Of a stretch of DNA of 64,000 nucleotides, positions 10,701 through 21,925 are shown piece by piece. Under the pieces are notes generated by a model, which searched no databases, was not told where the DNA came from, and worked only from the letters and a program-made list of their open reading frames with translations. The position numbers were made by a program, and so were the translations under genes. Each line of letters begins with the position of its first letter. Position 1 is the stretch's first letter. The stretch is from positions 1 to 64,000 of the forward strand of contig JAWKAU010000240.1 in assembly GCA_033398695.1 (NCBI GenBank), read 5' to 3'. The DNA comes from Orobanche coerulescens. Its lineage: Eukaryota; Streptophyta; Magnoliopsida; Lamiales; Orobanchaceae.

Positions 10701-11584
10701 TGATCTCGGATTAGACTGACGTGATTGTCATGGTATTTCGTAATCTTGAGGTATGTTCCATATTTCTTTGGTACTTGTCTTTGATGGACAATCGATTATC
10801 GTATTGGAATTGCCGATGTTATCCGATGGATTGAATTGGCCAGAGTTGGTATAATTTCCGTATCGCGAGTTATGATCATGTTTTGAGAACCTTGGGTATT
10901 GTTGAGATCCCATACAGATATTTCGGTATTATCTTAATGTGTTGTTAAGGATACGAATCGTGGATTCTCGTAAAGTTACGACGGTAAGATTACATTGGTC
11001 GTATTCTTACTTAGTATTTCCATTGATATGTAATTATTGACGAGATGTGATGGTTATCATTGTTGGATATTATGTCTGACCCCGTCGTGGGCTTTCTTTT
11101 TAGGTTCTTGGATTATCAAGCTTGTAGCGGTCGTGGAGAGATGAACTTCCCAGAGGATACTGGCAAGGGCATGTATTTGTGTTTTGAGTTTCTGATCAGT
11201 TGTTGTATTCCGCTGCTAGAGTATTTTAATTGTTTGTCTTTATCCGCTGCGTGAGTATTTTTAAATGACCTTTTTGGTATCCAGTAACTTAGGTTACTTT
11301 GGCAATCATTTTCTAAATCTATTCTGTCGGTACGTGTAAGCGATAGCTTAACGTATGTTTTTAAACTGTTGAGTTTTGGCATTTTGGGCCTTGTGGTTTC
11401 AAATGAGTTTTTACGACGGTTTGATAAATGAGCTTTATAAATCTTCGAATGTTTTTAATAGATAATACCGTCGTTAGCCTCTTGGGCGTTTGTAAATGTT
11501 TGCGAAAATTTCCTTCAGTCTTGTGGGTTCCATCTCGGGGCCCACGGCGCTGTAATATTCCCGGTCGGATCTGGGGGTGTTACA
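7702..11584 (+). repeat. LARD 3' LTR (3883 bp)
   Basis: Near-identical to the 5' LTR over its whole length, with scattered substitutions. It differs by several one- to two-base losses inside the inverted-repeat array (7987-8465), and reads GAGGCAAGTT at about 9985 where the 5' LTR has GAGGTAAGTT. It ends GGTGTTACA, followed by the target duplication GGGTA. Confidence 0.9.
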
Positions 11585-11780
11585 GGGTATATGTATATAA
11601 TATCTAAATAGATTTTCGATTGCTGAACCCAAGCTGTATTGTTTCGGGTATCACTATATGAGTTTGAGATGAGAACGCGTAGTAACTTCATCTTTAAGTC
11701 AAATTTCGGACGTGATATGGTTATATAATTTATAAACGGGTTCGAGTGGGTGAATTCGTGCCTCATATTTTTTGTATTTC
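11585..11780 (+). repeat. ~125-bp background repeat, about one and a half units
   Basis: Continues the unit interrupted at 1518. Recognisable landmarks are GCTGAACCC (11612), TCATCTTTAAGTCAAATTT, GATATGGTTATATAA and AAACGGGTTCGAGTGGGTGAA (about 11736). The same landmarks recur at 27010-27092 plus 42530-42570 and at 42585-42770. Confidence 0.5.
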
Positions 11781-12617
11781 ATTTTGTTTCTGCCTCGGTG
11801 AGGAACTCCTAGTAGTTGAACCTAACTAATAAGTATAACTGACGAGTTTTTTGCATTAATAAATTTGATTAAAAATATAATTTTATTATATATAAATACA
11901 TATAATACCGTTACGCATCCGAAGCACCACGTTAATTCTCTCATATGTGGTATTTTTTATTTTTTAGATTCTTTTATTAAATCTTCTATTCCACCTTGAT
12001 TTTCAATGATACTCCAATGATTTAACGACAAAATTAATATATAAAACAAATATGTATTTTACCATCATAATTATTTTACATCATTACTTTAATTTGGTCA
12101 TCAATTGAGTTAGCCAAATAAATTGCTTTATTCTTAATAGAAAATTTGGCAAATTATTAAGTAAACCTCAATGGCCCAAATATATATGTATTTATTTTTC
12201 TAATATCTAATTTACATAAGCATAAATATACTTTTTTTATTTTTTAATAAATTCGATTCTCTTCACTTCTAAATAAGTATATAAAGTATCTAAAAGCGAT
12301 ACGAATTCAGAGTACCACGTTAACTCTCTCTCCTACATGATTTTTATTATAAATTTTTTTATTCTTATTTATCTAAAATCTTGAATCCCACATCAAAGTA
12401 TAGCTATATAAATTGTAAAGAGTTTTTGAAGATTTTATACTTTTAAACTTATACTAGAAATTTAAGTCTTAATCTTTATTATTTATAATATTTAATTTTA
12501 ATTGTTACTTTACAATGGTTGAGTTTTCATTGAGATGGATTAACCAATTACAATAGTAACATATGTTTAGTTATTTAAATTGTATAAATTTAAATATATT
12601 TAATAATTAGTGGATAA
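11781..12617. other. AT-rich intergenic DNA
   Basis: No coding frame, RNA gene or element end was recognised. A copy of the GTTAGCCAAATAAATTG-type repeat is present at about 12090-12170. The last bases, GATAA at 12613-12617, are the likely left target duplication of the solo LTR (right copy GATAT at 27010-27014). Confidence 0.5.
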
Positions 12618-12770
12618 TATAATACCCATACTTTTTATTTCTATATTTTTCGATTCTAATGACTTGCTTGTGGTCATTGACACATTTCAGACATGTTTTG
12701 TTCAGCACATCTCGTCATTCGGGCAAGTTTTGATATTGTTTCGGATTAATCGACGTATTAGTTCGAATTT

Positions 12771-13057
12771 GTAAAATCACCATCGATTCTTGGAAACTTC
12801 AAAAGTTCTGAATCTTTGCAGTATGATAGAGCATCAAGTTAGCTTTTCAATGGTTCAAACGGTGAGTCAATCGGAGTCCGGACGGAGGAGTTGTGGTCGA
12901 AATAGCAAAGACTACACAGTGTATAATTAGCGCACGCTAAACAAATGTATTAGCGCGCGCTAATGATGTCTGGAGAGGGTTCTGGACTGCATTTTGCAGC
13001 CGATAGCGCACGCTACACATACCTTAGCATGCACTAATTGTTGACAGTATATATAGG
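12771..13057 (+). promoter_or_regulatory. Solo-LTR promoter: shared block, inverted repeats, TATA
   Basis: The shared block (12771-12899) is followed by TTAGCGCACGCTAA near 12927, TTAGCGCGCGCTAA near 12949, ATAGCGCACGCTAC near 13003 and a degenerate TTAGCATGCACTAA near 13024. A TATA box, GTATATATAGG, lies at 13047-13057. A pyrimidine-rich leader and an AAG|GTAAAATT donor-like site at about 13230 follow. Confidence 0.55.
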
Positions 13058-13344
13058 ACTACAGAGGTCAACTTTCGTCATTTCTTCCTCCCCTTTCTTC
13101 CTTCCGGCGATCCAGACGATCTTGAGGGCGTATAAGCATGGATTTTGGCCTGATATCATCACCCATCAACATCTTTGAGTTTCTAGTATGGATTTAACAA
13201 CATCCCAACATCTTTCCCCATTTTAATCAAGGTAAAATTCTTAGAACCCTAATTTCAGGTATTTTGGGGGTTTTCTTCATGATTCGTTGATTTTGTCCGA
13301 GATTGATGAATTGTTCTTGGTATTCTTGTTGTATTGATCATGGT

Positions 13345-14743
13345 TGTAGGTCACAAGTCGTCCAAGTACAAGTCTAGAGGGGGGGGGGGGTGAATAGACT
13401 TGTAGAAACTCTTTAACTCTTTTTCACGAAGAGTGAGTTTCTTCAGCTGATAGGTAGACAAATGACTTGGAGTCGTTTGTTCTTTAATATATGTGCAGAA
13501 GTCAGCTGATAACAAATATAAGGCAATTAATGAAACACTTAACAATGAATGCAAAGGCTTAAAGTATGATGCAAGAAACAAGAAATAACGCAGCAATTAT
13601 AGTGGTCTCGAGAGGTGGGGTAATCCTCTACTAATCCACTTTTCTCCAAACTACTGGAGATGAATTCACTATAATTCTCAACCAGTGATAAATATTACAG
13701 TGATTCAAACCACACTACAACAGCTTCCAACCAGTGGAAATCCGTGCCGTTGTACACACTTGACTGCCTTGCACCTCTTGATCCTCGATCCTTGGATGCC
13801 TTTACGCCTCTTACTTCAACCAAAGAAGTACCCCGTACTCGTGGATTATAGACAAGAGTTTTTGTCTTCTCCAACTAAGAGCTTCTTTAAGTATGAACTC
13901 TTAGAACCGCTCTTTTCACGATGCTATTGATTGCTTTAGATTGCTTGATTGCTTTGATCGCTTGAAAGTATGTTTGCACCGGTAGTTGCTCAGCTTCAAA
14001 TCTTCGGATATATATAGGTCACGATCTCTGAGCTTTTCCCTTGTAGCCGTTGCAAATCTTTTGAACAAATCTATCCGTTGGAGGGAGACTTCTTTGTTTA
14101 ATCTTTCTGAACGTTGCAAGGCTGGATTCCCATTATTTTATTTTATCTTCCGACCGTTGTGAAGACTTCTGCATGTGAGCGCCGAATCTTTTGAATATAA
14201 AATGATTAAAGTCTTCAAGGTGGGTCTGGATGATTTATTTAAATCATATCTCTTGCGGGCATCACTCCAATCTGTCTCTTCACGTTGCATGTGACTTTCC
14301 GTAATACTTGACTTTTCAACGCATGCTGACGTGGACTTTGGAGTACTTGGCTGACTTCGAGTAGGCTGATGAGCAGCTAACATCTCTGCAATCGGACCTC
14401 TCTCTGCATAATCGCTTGTGACTTATCCGATCGTGTGACTTCCCCGAGGTACCTTGGTCGATCAGTCAAACTTCTCCGATAAATTATGTTGACCAGACTA
14501 CTCGACTCGGACCGATCCTCTCGATGAACTTAGTCACTCAAGACTTAGCCGATTTTAGCCTAACTAATTTTTGGCCTACAGAAGATACTCATTTGGTTCT
14601 TCTTTACATTTTGCCAAGTTTTATACTTAACATTTTTTGCCTATAGAAGATACTCATTTGGTTCTTCCTTACATTTTTGCCAAGTAATAACCATTTGATT
14701 TTATATTAATGACATCATCAAAATCTAACAAGTATTCCTAACA
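13345..14743 (-). repeat. Sirevirus 3' LTR
   Basis: On the minus strand it starts TGTTAGGAATACTTG and ends CTTGTGACCTACA. Compared with the partner LTR at 24074 it is about 95 percent identical by eye, with many small indels. One is a longer G run near 13379-13390, where the partner has seven Gs. Confidence 0.88.
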
Positions 14744-14757
14744 AATTCCCCCCATTT
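14744..14757 (-). other. Sirevirus polypurine tract
   Basis: On the minus strand AAATGGGGGGAATT directly abuts the 3' LTR, the standard Sirevirus plus-strand primer. The bases upstream (GCCATCATC) are also typical of the lineage. Confidence 0.8.
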
Positions 14758-14967
14758 TGATGATGGCAAAACTTTAAGCAAGTAATCAAATGACCAAGTC
14801 TGCACTTAAGTGCAAGACACAAACTAAAATCAGTCTAATATTGAGACAACTGGAAATTATCATTTAACAGACTGTTTATAAAAATTTTCTGACTTGTTTA
14901 TGATTGAAATTTACAAGAAGGTTTTTACAGGTACAGAAAATAAAATTACAAGTACAAAGAACTAAAG

Positions 14968-17900
14968 TCATCTGCCTCTTCCTCTGCCTCTGCGAATAGG
15001 CTGTTTGGCAGGTCTGAATGGTTTAGCTCCAATTGGTCTTATCTTGACTGGAGCAAGACCATATTTCCTCTTCACAACAAGAGCTGCAAAGTCTTGTTCT
15101 TGTTGGGATGAAAATCTATTCTCAAGACATAACTGCTTGATTTCTCTTTGAAGCTCTAGCTCATTTAGCTCATTGTCCAGACGGGTCGGCGCTTCCTCTG
15201 CTCTGAATGAGGGAATCATAGGATAAGCATTTTGATCCTTAGCATGCTTCTTCAGAATAGCCCAGAGCTTCGGATGGGCTTTCTCCATGAAATTGATGAA
15301 GATCTGCTGTGGGGAGAGATTATCATCCTGGAGTATTTCCCAGATGTAATAGTCTCTGATGAATTTCTTCTTTGCAGTTCCCCACATGGGCAGGGCTTCA
15401 TATGGTATAATATCCTCAACATACCACAGCTCCTTTCCTTCCCATTCTAGAGTAGGCCCAAAACCTCCTCTAGTCCTCCTTTTCTTGCCTTCAGGCTGGT
15501 CAGCCTGTTCATCTGGATCCGCTCCTCCCTTCCTCTTCAGACTTGAGGGTCCTTCAATTTGAAGGATATCTTGCTTCTTCTTGCTTATTATCTCGGCCCT
15601 TATCTCTCCTTGATTACTTCCTTCCCCCTGAACTCTCTCTTCCCCCTTTTTGCCAGCATCAACAAGGGTAGTTAATTGCTGCTCCATTCTGCTCATCCAA
15701 TCAGACATGCCAAATGGCATTCTGTTGTTGGTAGGGGGAGGGGGCTGAGGAATCTCTTTCTGCAATAGAGTGTCGATCTTTGAATTGATTGATTGAAGGT
15801 CAGGAGTGACCTGAGACGCCAGCAGCTCTCCAATTGTATCTTTGACTATCTGCCTGATCAGCTCAGTCATGGCAGGAGATATCTGAGCTGATGGAGAGTG
15901 CTCTCCTGAACCTTCTGCAAAAGAACCACTAGACTGCAAGCTTCTGTCTGCAGCTGGTAGTCCAGAGGGGGTTTTCTCTGGGGTCCCCGACTGAGTCTTG
16001 ACTAACTCGTGTCTAGCCGGTGTACAGGCAGTACCACGATCTGTCTGCAGCTTCTTGAATTGGCTCTGGCTCCGGCTCTGGTTCCTTTTCTTCTTCTTTC
16101 TCTTCCTCTTTCTCCTGATCCTCCTCCTTCTCTTCTTCTGACTTTTCTTCAATATTTTCCTTTTCTTCCTCCTCATCCTTTTCTTTTTCATTTTTTTTTT
16201 CGGCTCCTGCATCTCCTCCATCATCATCATCATTATCATCATCATTGTTATCATCATCCTTCTCCTCTTTTTCTCCTTCATCATCATCATCCTTTTCATC
16301 ATCATCCTCCTTTTCTCCTTCATCTTTTTCTTGTTCTACCTCTTCTCCTTCTTCTTCTTCTCCTTCATCAGCCAACTCTTCTGTTTTCTCAATTTCTTCT
16401 GACTGTTTTTCAACTAGAGTGTTTTCTTCTGTTCTTCTCTCTTCTTCTTCTTCTTCATCAACCAAATCAACAACTTCTTTATTTCCTTCTCCATCTACCT
16501 CCTCAATTCGAATTTCTTTTTCAACTTCCTCCTCCTCTTCTCCAAAAGAACCATCAAAAATGCTAAGCATTATGGAATGGATAAATTGGTCCATGTTTGT
16601 TTTAAAATGGGACATGAACCAATTATCCTGGAGGATCAACACTAAGTCTGATTCTTTGCAAAAGTGAATCAGAACCTCCTCTGTGGCTTGGGGATATTCC
16701 CAACCACTAGTTCCAATGTAAGTTTGAAAGTTTGTAAATGTCAGAGTTTTGAAAAACTTCCACTCTTCAAAAATATTTACAAAAGAGTGTTTTAATGCTT
16801 GTGGCTTAACAAGCTGTAGTTGCTCAATTGATAGGTTGAAAGTATTGTTTTCTAGCAGATTAAAGGTATAATTAGCCTCAGGGATAGAAATTATGAGACC
16901 TGCTTCTTCTTCCTCGGAGATGTAGGCTGAGGGGGTGAGTACAGCCACAATCCAAGTCTCGTGGGTGCCTGGGGCAGGCAGGTCTTCCGGATGAATTGGT
17001 GATCTGGCTGAGGGGCTGGCAAGATGTTCAGACTGCTATTCCTCACTAAATTGCAGTTTCCTTGGCCTCTTGGGAGAGGGTTCTGGTGATGACTGCAAGA
17101 TAGAGGGTCCTTCAGGGGCTGGTCCCCTTCTCTTAAATCTGACTGCAATGGGAGTGTCGCCGGACTCGGTGTCTGACTCGACTGCAATTGCGATATCGGC
17201 TGCAGGTCTGTCCGACTCTCCTGATGAATAGTATCTCGGATATGGCCTTGAGTCAGGTAGGTCTTTGAGCATCTGAGCTGCTCTCTTTGCGCCTCCGAAT
17301 TTTCTCATCTTCTCGTGGTCCATATGACCAAGTCTTTTGTTGGGGTGGAAGGGGTCAATGCTTCCCTTTGCCACACCAGTCTTTTCCAAAAACCAACTTA
17401 GCTTCGTTCCAAACGCCAGCTTTGTTTTGAATCTCTTCTCATCGTCAAGCCACTCGACTTTGTTGACCTCTCGCACGAGTTGCCTGAAGATATAATCAGC
17501 CCAGTCGATTTCTTCTTCCTGAATTAGTGCTCCCAGCACCATAAATTTTGCCGACGACAGTTGGTCATAACTGCCGGCCATCCCCATGATTATCTTGTTG
17601 GTTATGTCCAACGTAAGACGATACACTTTCTTAAGCTCATTCCTCTTGGCAGTTAATTTCAGCTTTTCCGGGATATTCTCCACCTTAATCTTCTTCCATA
17701 TTTCGGCAGAAGATTGCTTGAGAGCTTCGACGGCTATGCCGCGATGCTTCATACCGAAAACTCTGCGAATCGACTCTCGCGTTATGTCGATTTGCCTTCC
17801 GCGAACAGTGCTTCGAATTCCGTCTTGAATCAAACAAGCTTCGCGATAGAACTCGATGACATCCTCCTTGAACAGATGTTGCGGGTTGACATCAAGGAAT

Positions 17901-18067
17901 GGGTAGATCCCATTGAGCTTCATTGCGCGGATTAGGTTGTACACATCATAATCTTCCAAATTAGCTTCCAATAAGCCTTCAAAGTCAACGACCAGCGAGA
18001 AGATGATCTGGTCCTTGACCGCCTTCAGATTTACGCCTTCGAAGTAGGTTGCCATTTCTGCAATCAA
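14968..18067 (-). pseudogene. Env-like extra frame of the Sirevirus, broken
   Basis: Three frames follow one another after pol. The first (18067-17036, 343 residues) resembles the conserved domain common in plant retroelement env-like proteins (putative plant transposon protein type): it has charged helices, IRRVFGMKHRGI near residue 105 and a proline- and serine-rich tail. A stop at 17036-17038 separates it from an in-frame continuation (16948-16013) that ends in a long Glu/Asp/Lys-rich tract. A shift of frame then leads to 16323-14968, whose end has a predicted coiled stretch (AMTELIRQIVKDTIGELL), a basic patch (GKKRRTRGG) and a terminal RRGRGRGR. Together they look like one long frame of about 1000 residues broken by one stop and one frameshift. 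Function is unknown; no clear signal peptide or membrane span is visible. The serine-rich frame on the other strand is a shadow of the acidic tract. Confidence 0.65.
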
Positions 18068-18621
18068 AAGATTTTAGTGTATTTGGTGTTCAAGAAATTT
18101 TTTGCTCTGAAAAATCTAGGGTTTGAAAGCGTAAAGGGTAAAGTGAAAGGTCTTCTTTCCTTATAAAGAAGATGAAAAGACGTATGTATTAATTTATTAT
18201 ATATTTGAAACCGTGGTACGCCTTTTGATATTCTTTTGAATTTCAAATTTGAATCGGTGGCCCATTTTAAAATTTGACGGTTGATTCTGATTGGCCACCG
18301 TGGAGGTCGATTTAATAGGCGATTGACGCGTGTATTAAAATTGACACTTGGCTTAGAAAAATGTATATTTAAATGCCATTTGTTAACCAAAATCAATATA
18401 ATAATATTATAACTATGGCAGATAATAATTAAATATTCAGAGGTCAGTTTAGAAAACTTAGCTGGTCTGATTTGTTGACTGTTGACCGCTCTGTATCAGG
18501 TGAGTTGACTTCTCGCCTGATATTCTGATCAGCTAGGTTGCTTTGTCCGACCTTCGTCTTCTTGCCTGCATCAGCTAGGATCTGATTCTTCAGCTGGGGT
18601 CCGTCCTTCCTCTGAAATGCT
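18068..18621 (-). other. Spacer between Sirevirus pol and env-like frame
   Basis: About 550 bases with no conserved domain. The part near 18100-18400 is AT-rich and could hold the promoter or splice acceptor for the extra frame, but I see no decisive signal. Confidence 0.4.
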
Positions 18622-20598
18622 TCAGCTTGCTTCAGTACTAGATTCCCAATCTAGTAATCCAAGATCTCTGCTCAGCTCCAAAAATCTTTCTTCTGGCAAG
18701 GGTTTGGTAAAGATGTCAGCTATCTGGTAGTCTCTGCTGACTCTTTCAACTCTAACCCTTTTGTTAAGCACATGGTCTCTGATGAAGTGGTGCTTAACAT
18801 CAATGTGCTTCGTCCTTGAGTGCAAAACCGGGTTGTTGGTTATTGCTATAGCACTATTGTTGTCACACCAGATTGGAACTTCGTTGGCAATGATATTATA
18901 ATCCCTTAACTGTTGTCTGATCCATAGAATCTGTGCACAACAGCTACCTGCAGCTAGGTATTCTGACTCTGTAGTGGAAATAGAGTTAGAAACCTGCTTC
19001 TTGCTAAACCAGGATATCAGTCTAGTTCCTAGGAATTGACACGTTCCACTAGTGCTCTTCCTGTTGATTTTGCATCCTGCGAAATCCGCATCTGAGTATC
19101 CTGACAGCTCGAAATTATCATCCTTGGGATACCATAGTCCAACATTGATTGTAGACTTAAGGTATTTTATTATCCTCTTGGCTGCATCTAGGTGTGATTG
19201 CTTCGGCTTGGACTGGAATCGTGCACAAACTCCAACATCATAGGATATGTCTGGCCTGCTTGCAGTGAGGTACAGAAGAGATCCAATGAGTCCTCTGTAG
19301 TGGGTTGAGTCCACTGATATGACTGCCTCGTCTGCATCCAGGTGAGTACTTGTGCTCATTGGAATTCTTGCGGGCTTGGCTGATTCCATTCCATATCTCT
19401 TGATAAGATCTCTGGTATACTTTGCTTGGTTGATGAAAATTCCTTTTTCCATCTGCTTAACTTGTAGTCCGAGAAAGAAGTTAAGCTTTCCCATCATACT
19501 CATCTCAAATTATCCTTGCATGAGGTTGGAGAATTTCTCGCATAGCTCTGGATTGTTTGATCCAAATATGATGTCATCCATATATATCTGGACTATTAAT
19601 ATGTGGCCTTCGTGCTCTACTCTGAATAGGGTCTTGTCCACCTTTCCTTTGCAAAATCCATTTTTCTCAAGAAACACAGACAGTGTTTCATACCATGCTC
19701 TTGGTGCTTGCTTGAGTCCATAAAGAGCCTTCAACAGCTTATAGACTTTGTCTCATTTGACAAAACCTGGGGGTTGCTCTACATAGACTTCTTCTTCTAG
19801 AATTCCATTCAGAAAAGCACTCTTTACATCCATTTGATAGACTTCAAAATCCTTGAATGCAGCATATGCGAGGAATAGTCTGATGGCCTCTAATCTTGCA
19901 ACAGGTGCATAGGTTTCATCAAAATCTATTCCCTCACACTGTGCATAACCTTTTGCTACAAGTCTGGCCTTATTCCTAACAACAGCTCCGTCTTCATCAC
20001 TCTTGTTTTTGTACACCTATTTGGTGCCAATAACTTTCTTGTGATCAGGTCTGTCTGTTAGTTCCCAAACTTTGTTTCTTTCCATCTGCTCCAATTCCTC
20101 TTGCATGGAATTAATCCATGAATAATCTTCCAAGGCTTGTTCTGTAGTCTTGGGTTTAATTTGTGACATAAAACATGAGAACATCGCCATTCCTGCTGGT
20201 AGGGTTGACTGTCTCGTCTTAACTCCATCAGTCAACTTTCCGATAATTTGCTGAATTGGGTGATCCTTGAGCCATTTGGGGATATCGTCTTCTTCTGGGT
20301 ATGTTCCCCCTGTTGGATTGCCTTGGTGGATTTCTGCATCAGCTGGGTTCTGGTCTGCAACTGGATCAGCTACCGTCTTGTCATCTGCAGGTTGGTTCTG
20401 ATCTGCAGATGAGTCTTTATCAGCTACGGTTGGGTCTTCTTCAAGAAAGAATCGGATCATATAGTTTTGGTGATCTCTGCCTCGATTGGGTCTTCGCACT
20501 GCAGTTGGGTCATCAGCCGGGTCTCTGCAGTGAGTCCACCATTCCAGTGTCATGAACAATGACTTCTTCAAGGGTTGCTGACTTGAGCTTGTTCTCAA
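18622..20598 (-). pseudogene. Sirevirus reverse transcriptase and RNase H, three stops
   Basis: One reading frame runs from 20598 to 18622. It begins with a low-complexity linker, then the copia reverse transcriptase ([54 protein letters not shown]) and RNase H (SGYSDADFAG, STTESEYLAAG, NPVLHSRTKHIDVKHHF, IADIFTKPLP). The catalytic YMDD pair is present. In-frame stops interrupt it at 20017-20019 (in place of the Trp of GTKW), 19753-19755 (after PPGFVK) and 19510-19512 (before the MSMMGKL motif). It is therefore a recent pseudogene; readthrough of three stops is unlikely. Confidence 0.88.
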
Positions 20599-21925
20599 TT
20601 AGCTCAACTTGTTTCCTGTACTCAACGGTAGATTCATCAAAAACAACATGGGGTGTTTCCTCCACAACTAAGGTTCTTTTATTAAAAACTCTATATGCCT
20701 TGCTTCTTTGTGAATATCCCATAAAGAGACCGTCATCGCTTTAGCATCAAAGGCATTTAGCCGTGTTTTACCGTTGTTGTGGATGAAACACTTACAACCA
20801 AAAACATGAAAGTAAGCAATGAGGAGTTCTATTATTCCAAACCTCATAGGAGTTTTGCCATGTCTCCCTACTATCATACTCTGCCGGGTGTGACAGGTGT
20901 TGACTTGACCCGTAACCTTTGGTAGGTCCGCTCGCAATCATGGACCTATTTGCTTCCTTCAGTGGTTCTGTTCCTTCTTTCAAGAACACCATTCACGGGG
21001 CGCCCGGCCGCAGAGCTCATCTTTGGATCCCATTCGATCAGTAATCGATTATCGCCTTGTTGAGAAACTCTCCTCCTCTATCTGATCTGATCTTGATTAT
21101 GGAAAGAGATTTCTCATTCTGGATCCTTCTCAGCAGCTCAGGTAACTTGGTCAAGGTTTCACTTTTCTTGTATAGGAAGATAATCCAAGTGTACCTTGAA
21201 TAATCATCTACTATTACAAGTGCATGCTTCCGGCCGCTCAAAGTCCTTGGCTTGATAGGACCAAATAGATCCATGTGGAGTAGATCTAAGATCCTTGTTG
21301 TGAGCGTTGTAGGCTGAACTGGTTTGAACGATGCCTTGGTCTGCTTTCCTTTCTGACATGCATCACAAAGTGCTTCCTTCTTGAATGCTTCATTTGGAAG
21401 TCCTCTGACCAGCTTCTGAGAACTAAACTTGTTGATGGCTTTGAAGTTCAGGTGACATAGTCTTTTGTGCCACAGCCATCCATTCTCAGCTACTGTCTTG
21501 GATAGAAAATAGGAGTTAGGTGTTCCTGTGTTCCAATCAATCATGTAGACATCTCTTCTTCTGAAACCTTGTAGCTTTATTTCTCCAGATAAGATGTCTA
21601 TCACCATACACTTCAAGATGGTGAAGACTACTAGGTTCTTCTCGTCACAGAACTGGCTTATGCTCAGGAGGTTGTACTTGAGCCCTTTGACATAATGAAC
21701 TTTGGATATCACAATGTTTCCTCGGTGCAGCTCTCCAAAGCCCTTTGTCTGTCCTCTAGAGCTATCTCCAAAAGTTACATCGGGACCTCTTTCTTTAGTG
21801 TATTTGGACAGCATCTTCTTGTTCCCGGTCATATGCCTCGAGCATCCAGAATCTACGAACCATTCTTCACCTCCAAAATTTGAGCTTGTGGAGATGTGGT
21901 TGTAGTCCTTCCACCTTTTCTGCAA
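20599..21925 (-). pseudogene. Sirevirus protease and integrase, frameshifted
   Basis: The frame 21925-21038 has the aspartic protease (WFVDSGCSRHMTGN), the gag-pre-integrase zinc region (LWHKRLCHLNFKAINKFS, LCDACQKGKQTKASF) and the first part of the integrase core (LLHMDLFGPIKPRTLSG, VIVDDYSRYTWI, IRSDRGGEFLN), so the first two acidic residues are present. From about 21038 to 20600 the remainder is spread over several frames (pieces 20992-20792, 20937-20668, 20722-20513) that carry AYFHVFGCKCFIHNNGKTR and GYSQRSKAYRVFNKRT. The catalytic Glu region is lost in this scrambled part. It also starts after an in-frame TGA at 21926-21928. Confidence 0.85.

Larger units (their letters stand above)
1519..11584 (+). 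mobile_element. Non-autonomous large LTR retrotransposon (LARD), Tekay-like
   Basis: Two long direct repeats (1519-5408 and 7702-11584) begin TGTAATATC and end GGGGGTGTTACA. They are bordered by identical 5-bp target duplications GGGTA (1514-1518 and 11585-11589). The 2.3-kb internal domain has a primer-binding site and a polypurine-like end but no gag or pol homology in any frame. Very long LTRs with a non-coding interior define the LARD class. The leader after the primer site (GGCAGTCGGGT...) and the GACGAAACTT...TTTTAA block before the 3' LTR resemble those of the coding gypsy elements at 27093 and 45780. The element therefore probably derives from a Tekay chromovirus and moves with proteins supplied by relatives. 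LTRs are nearly identical by eye, which suggests a recent insertion. Confidence 0.9.

Noticed and set aside
13378..13390. G-quadruplex-like G run at the Sirevirus LTR end
   Set aside because: It is one homopolymer run, shorter in the partner LTR (seven Gs at 24108-24114). Slippage or sequencing error explains it.
16009..16667. Serine/leucine-rich plus-strand frames opposite the acidic tract
   Set aside because: They are mirror translations of GAA/GAG/GAT-rich coding on the minus strand, within the Sirevirus env-like frame.
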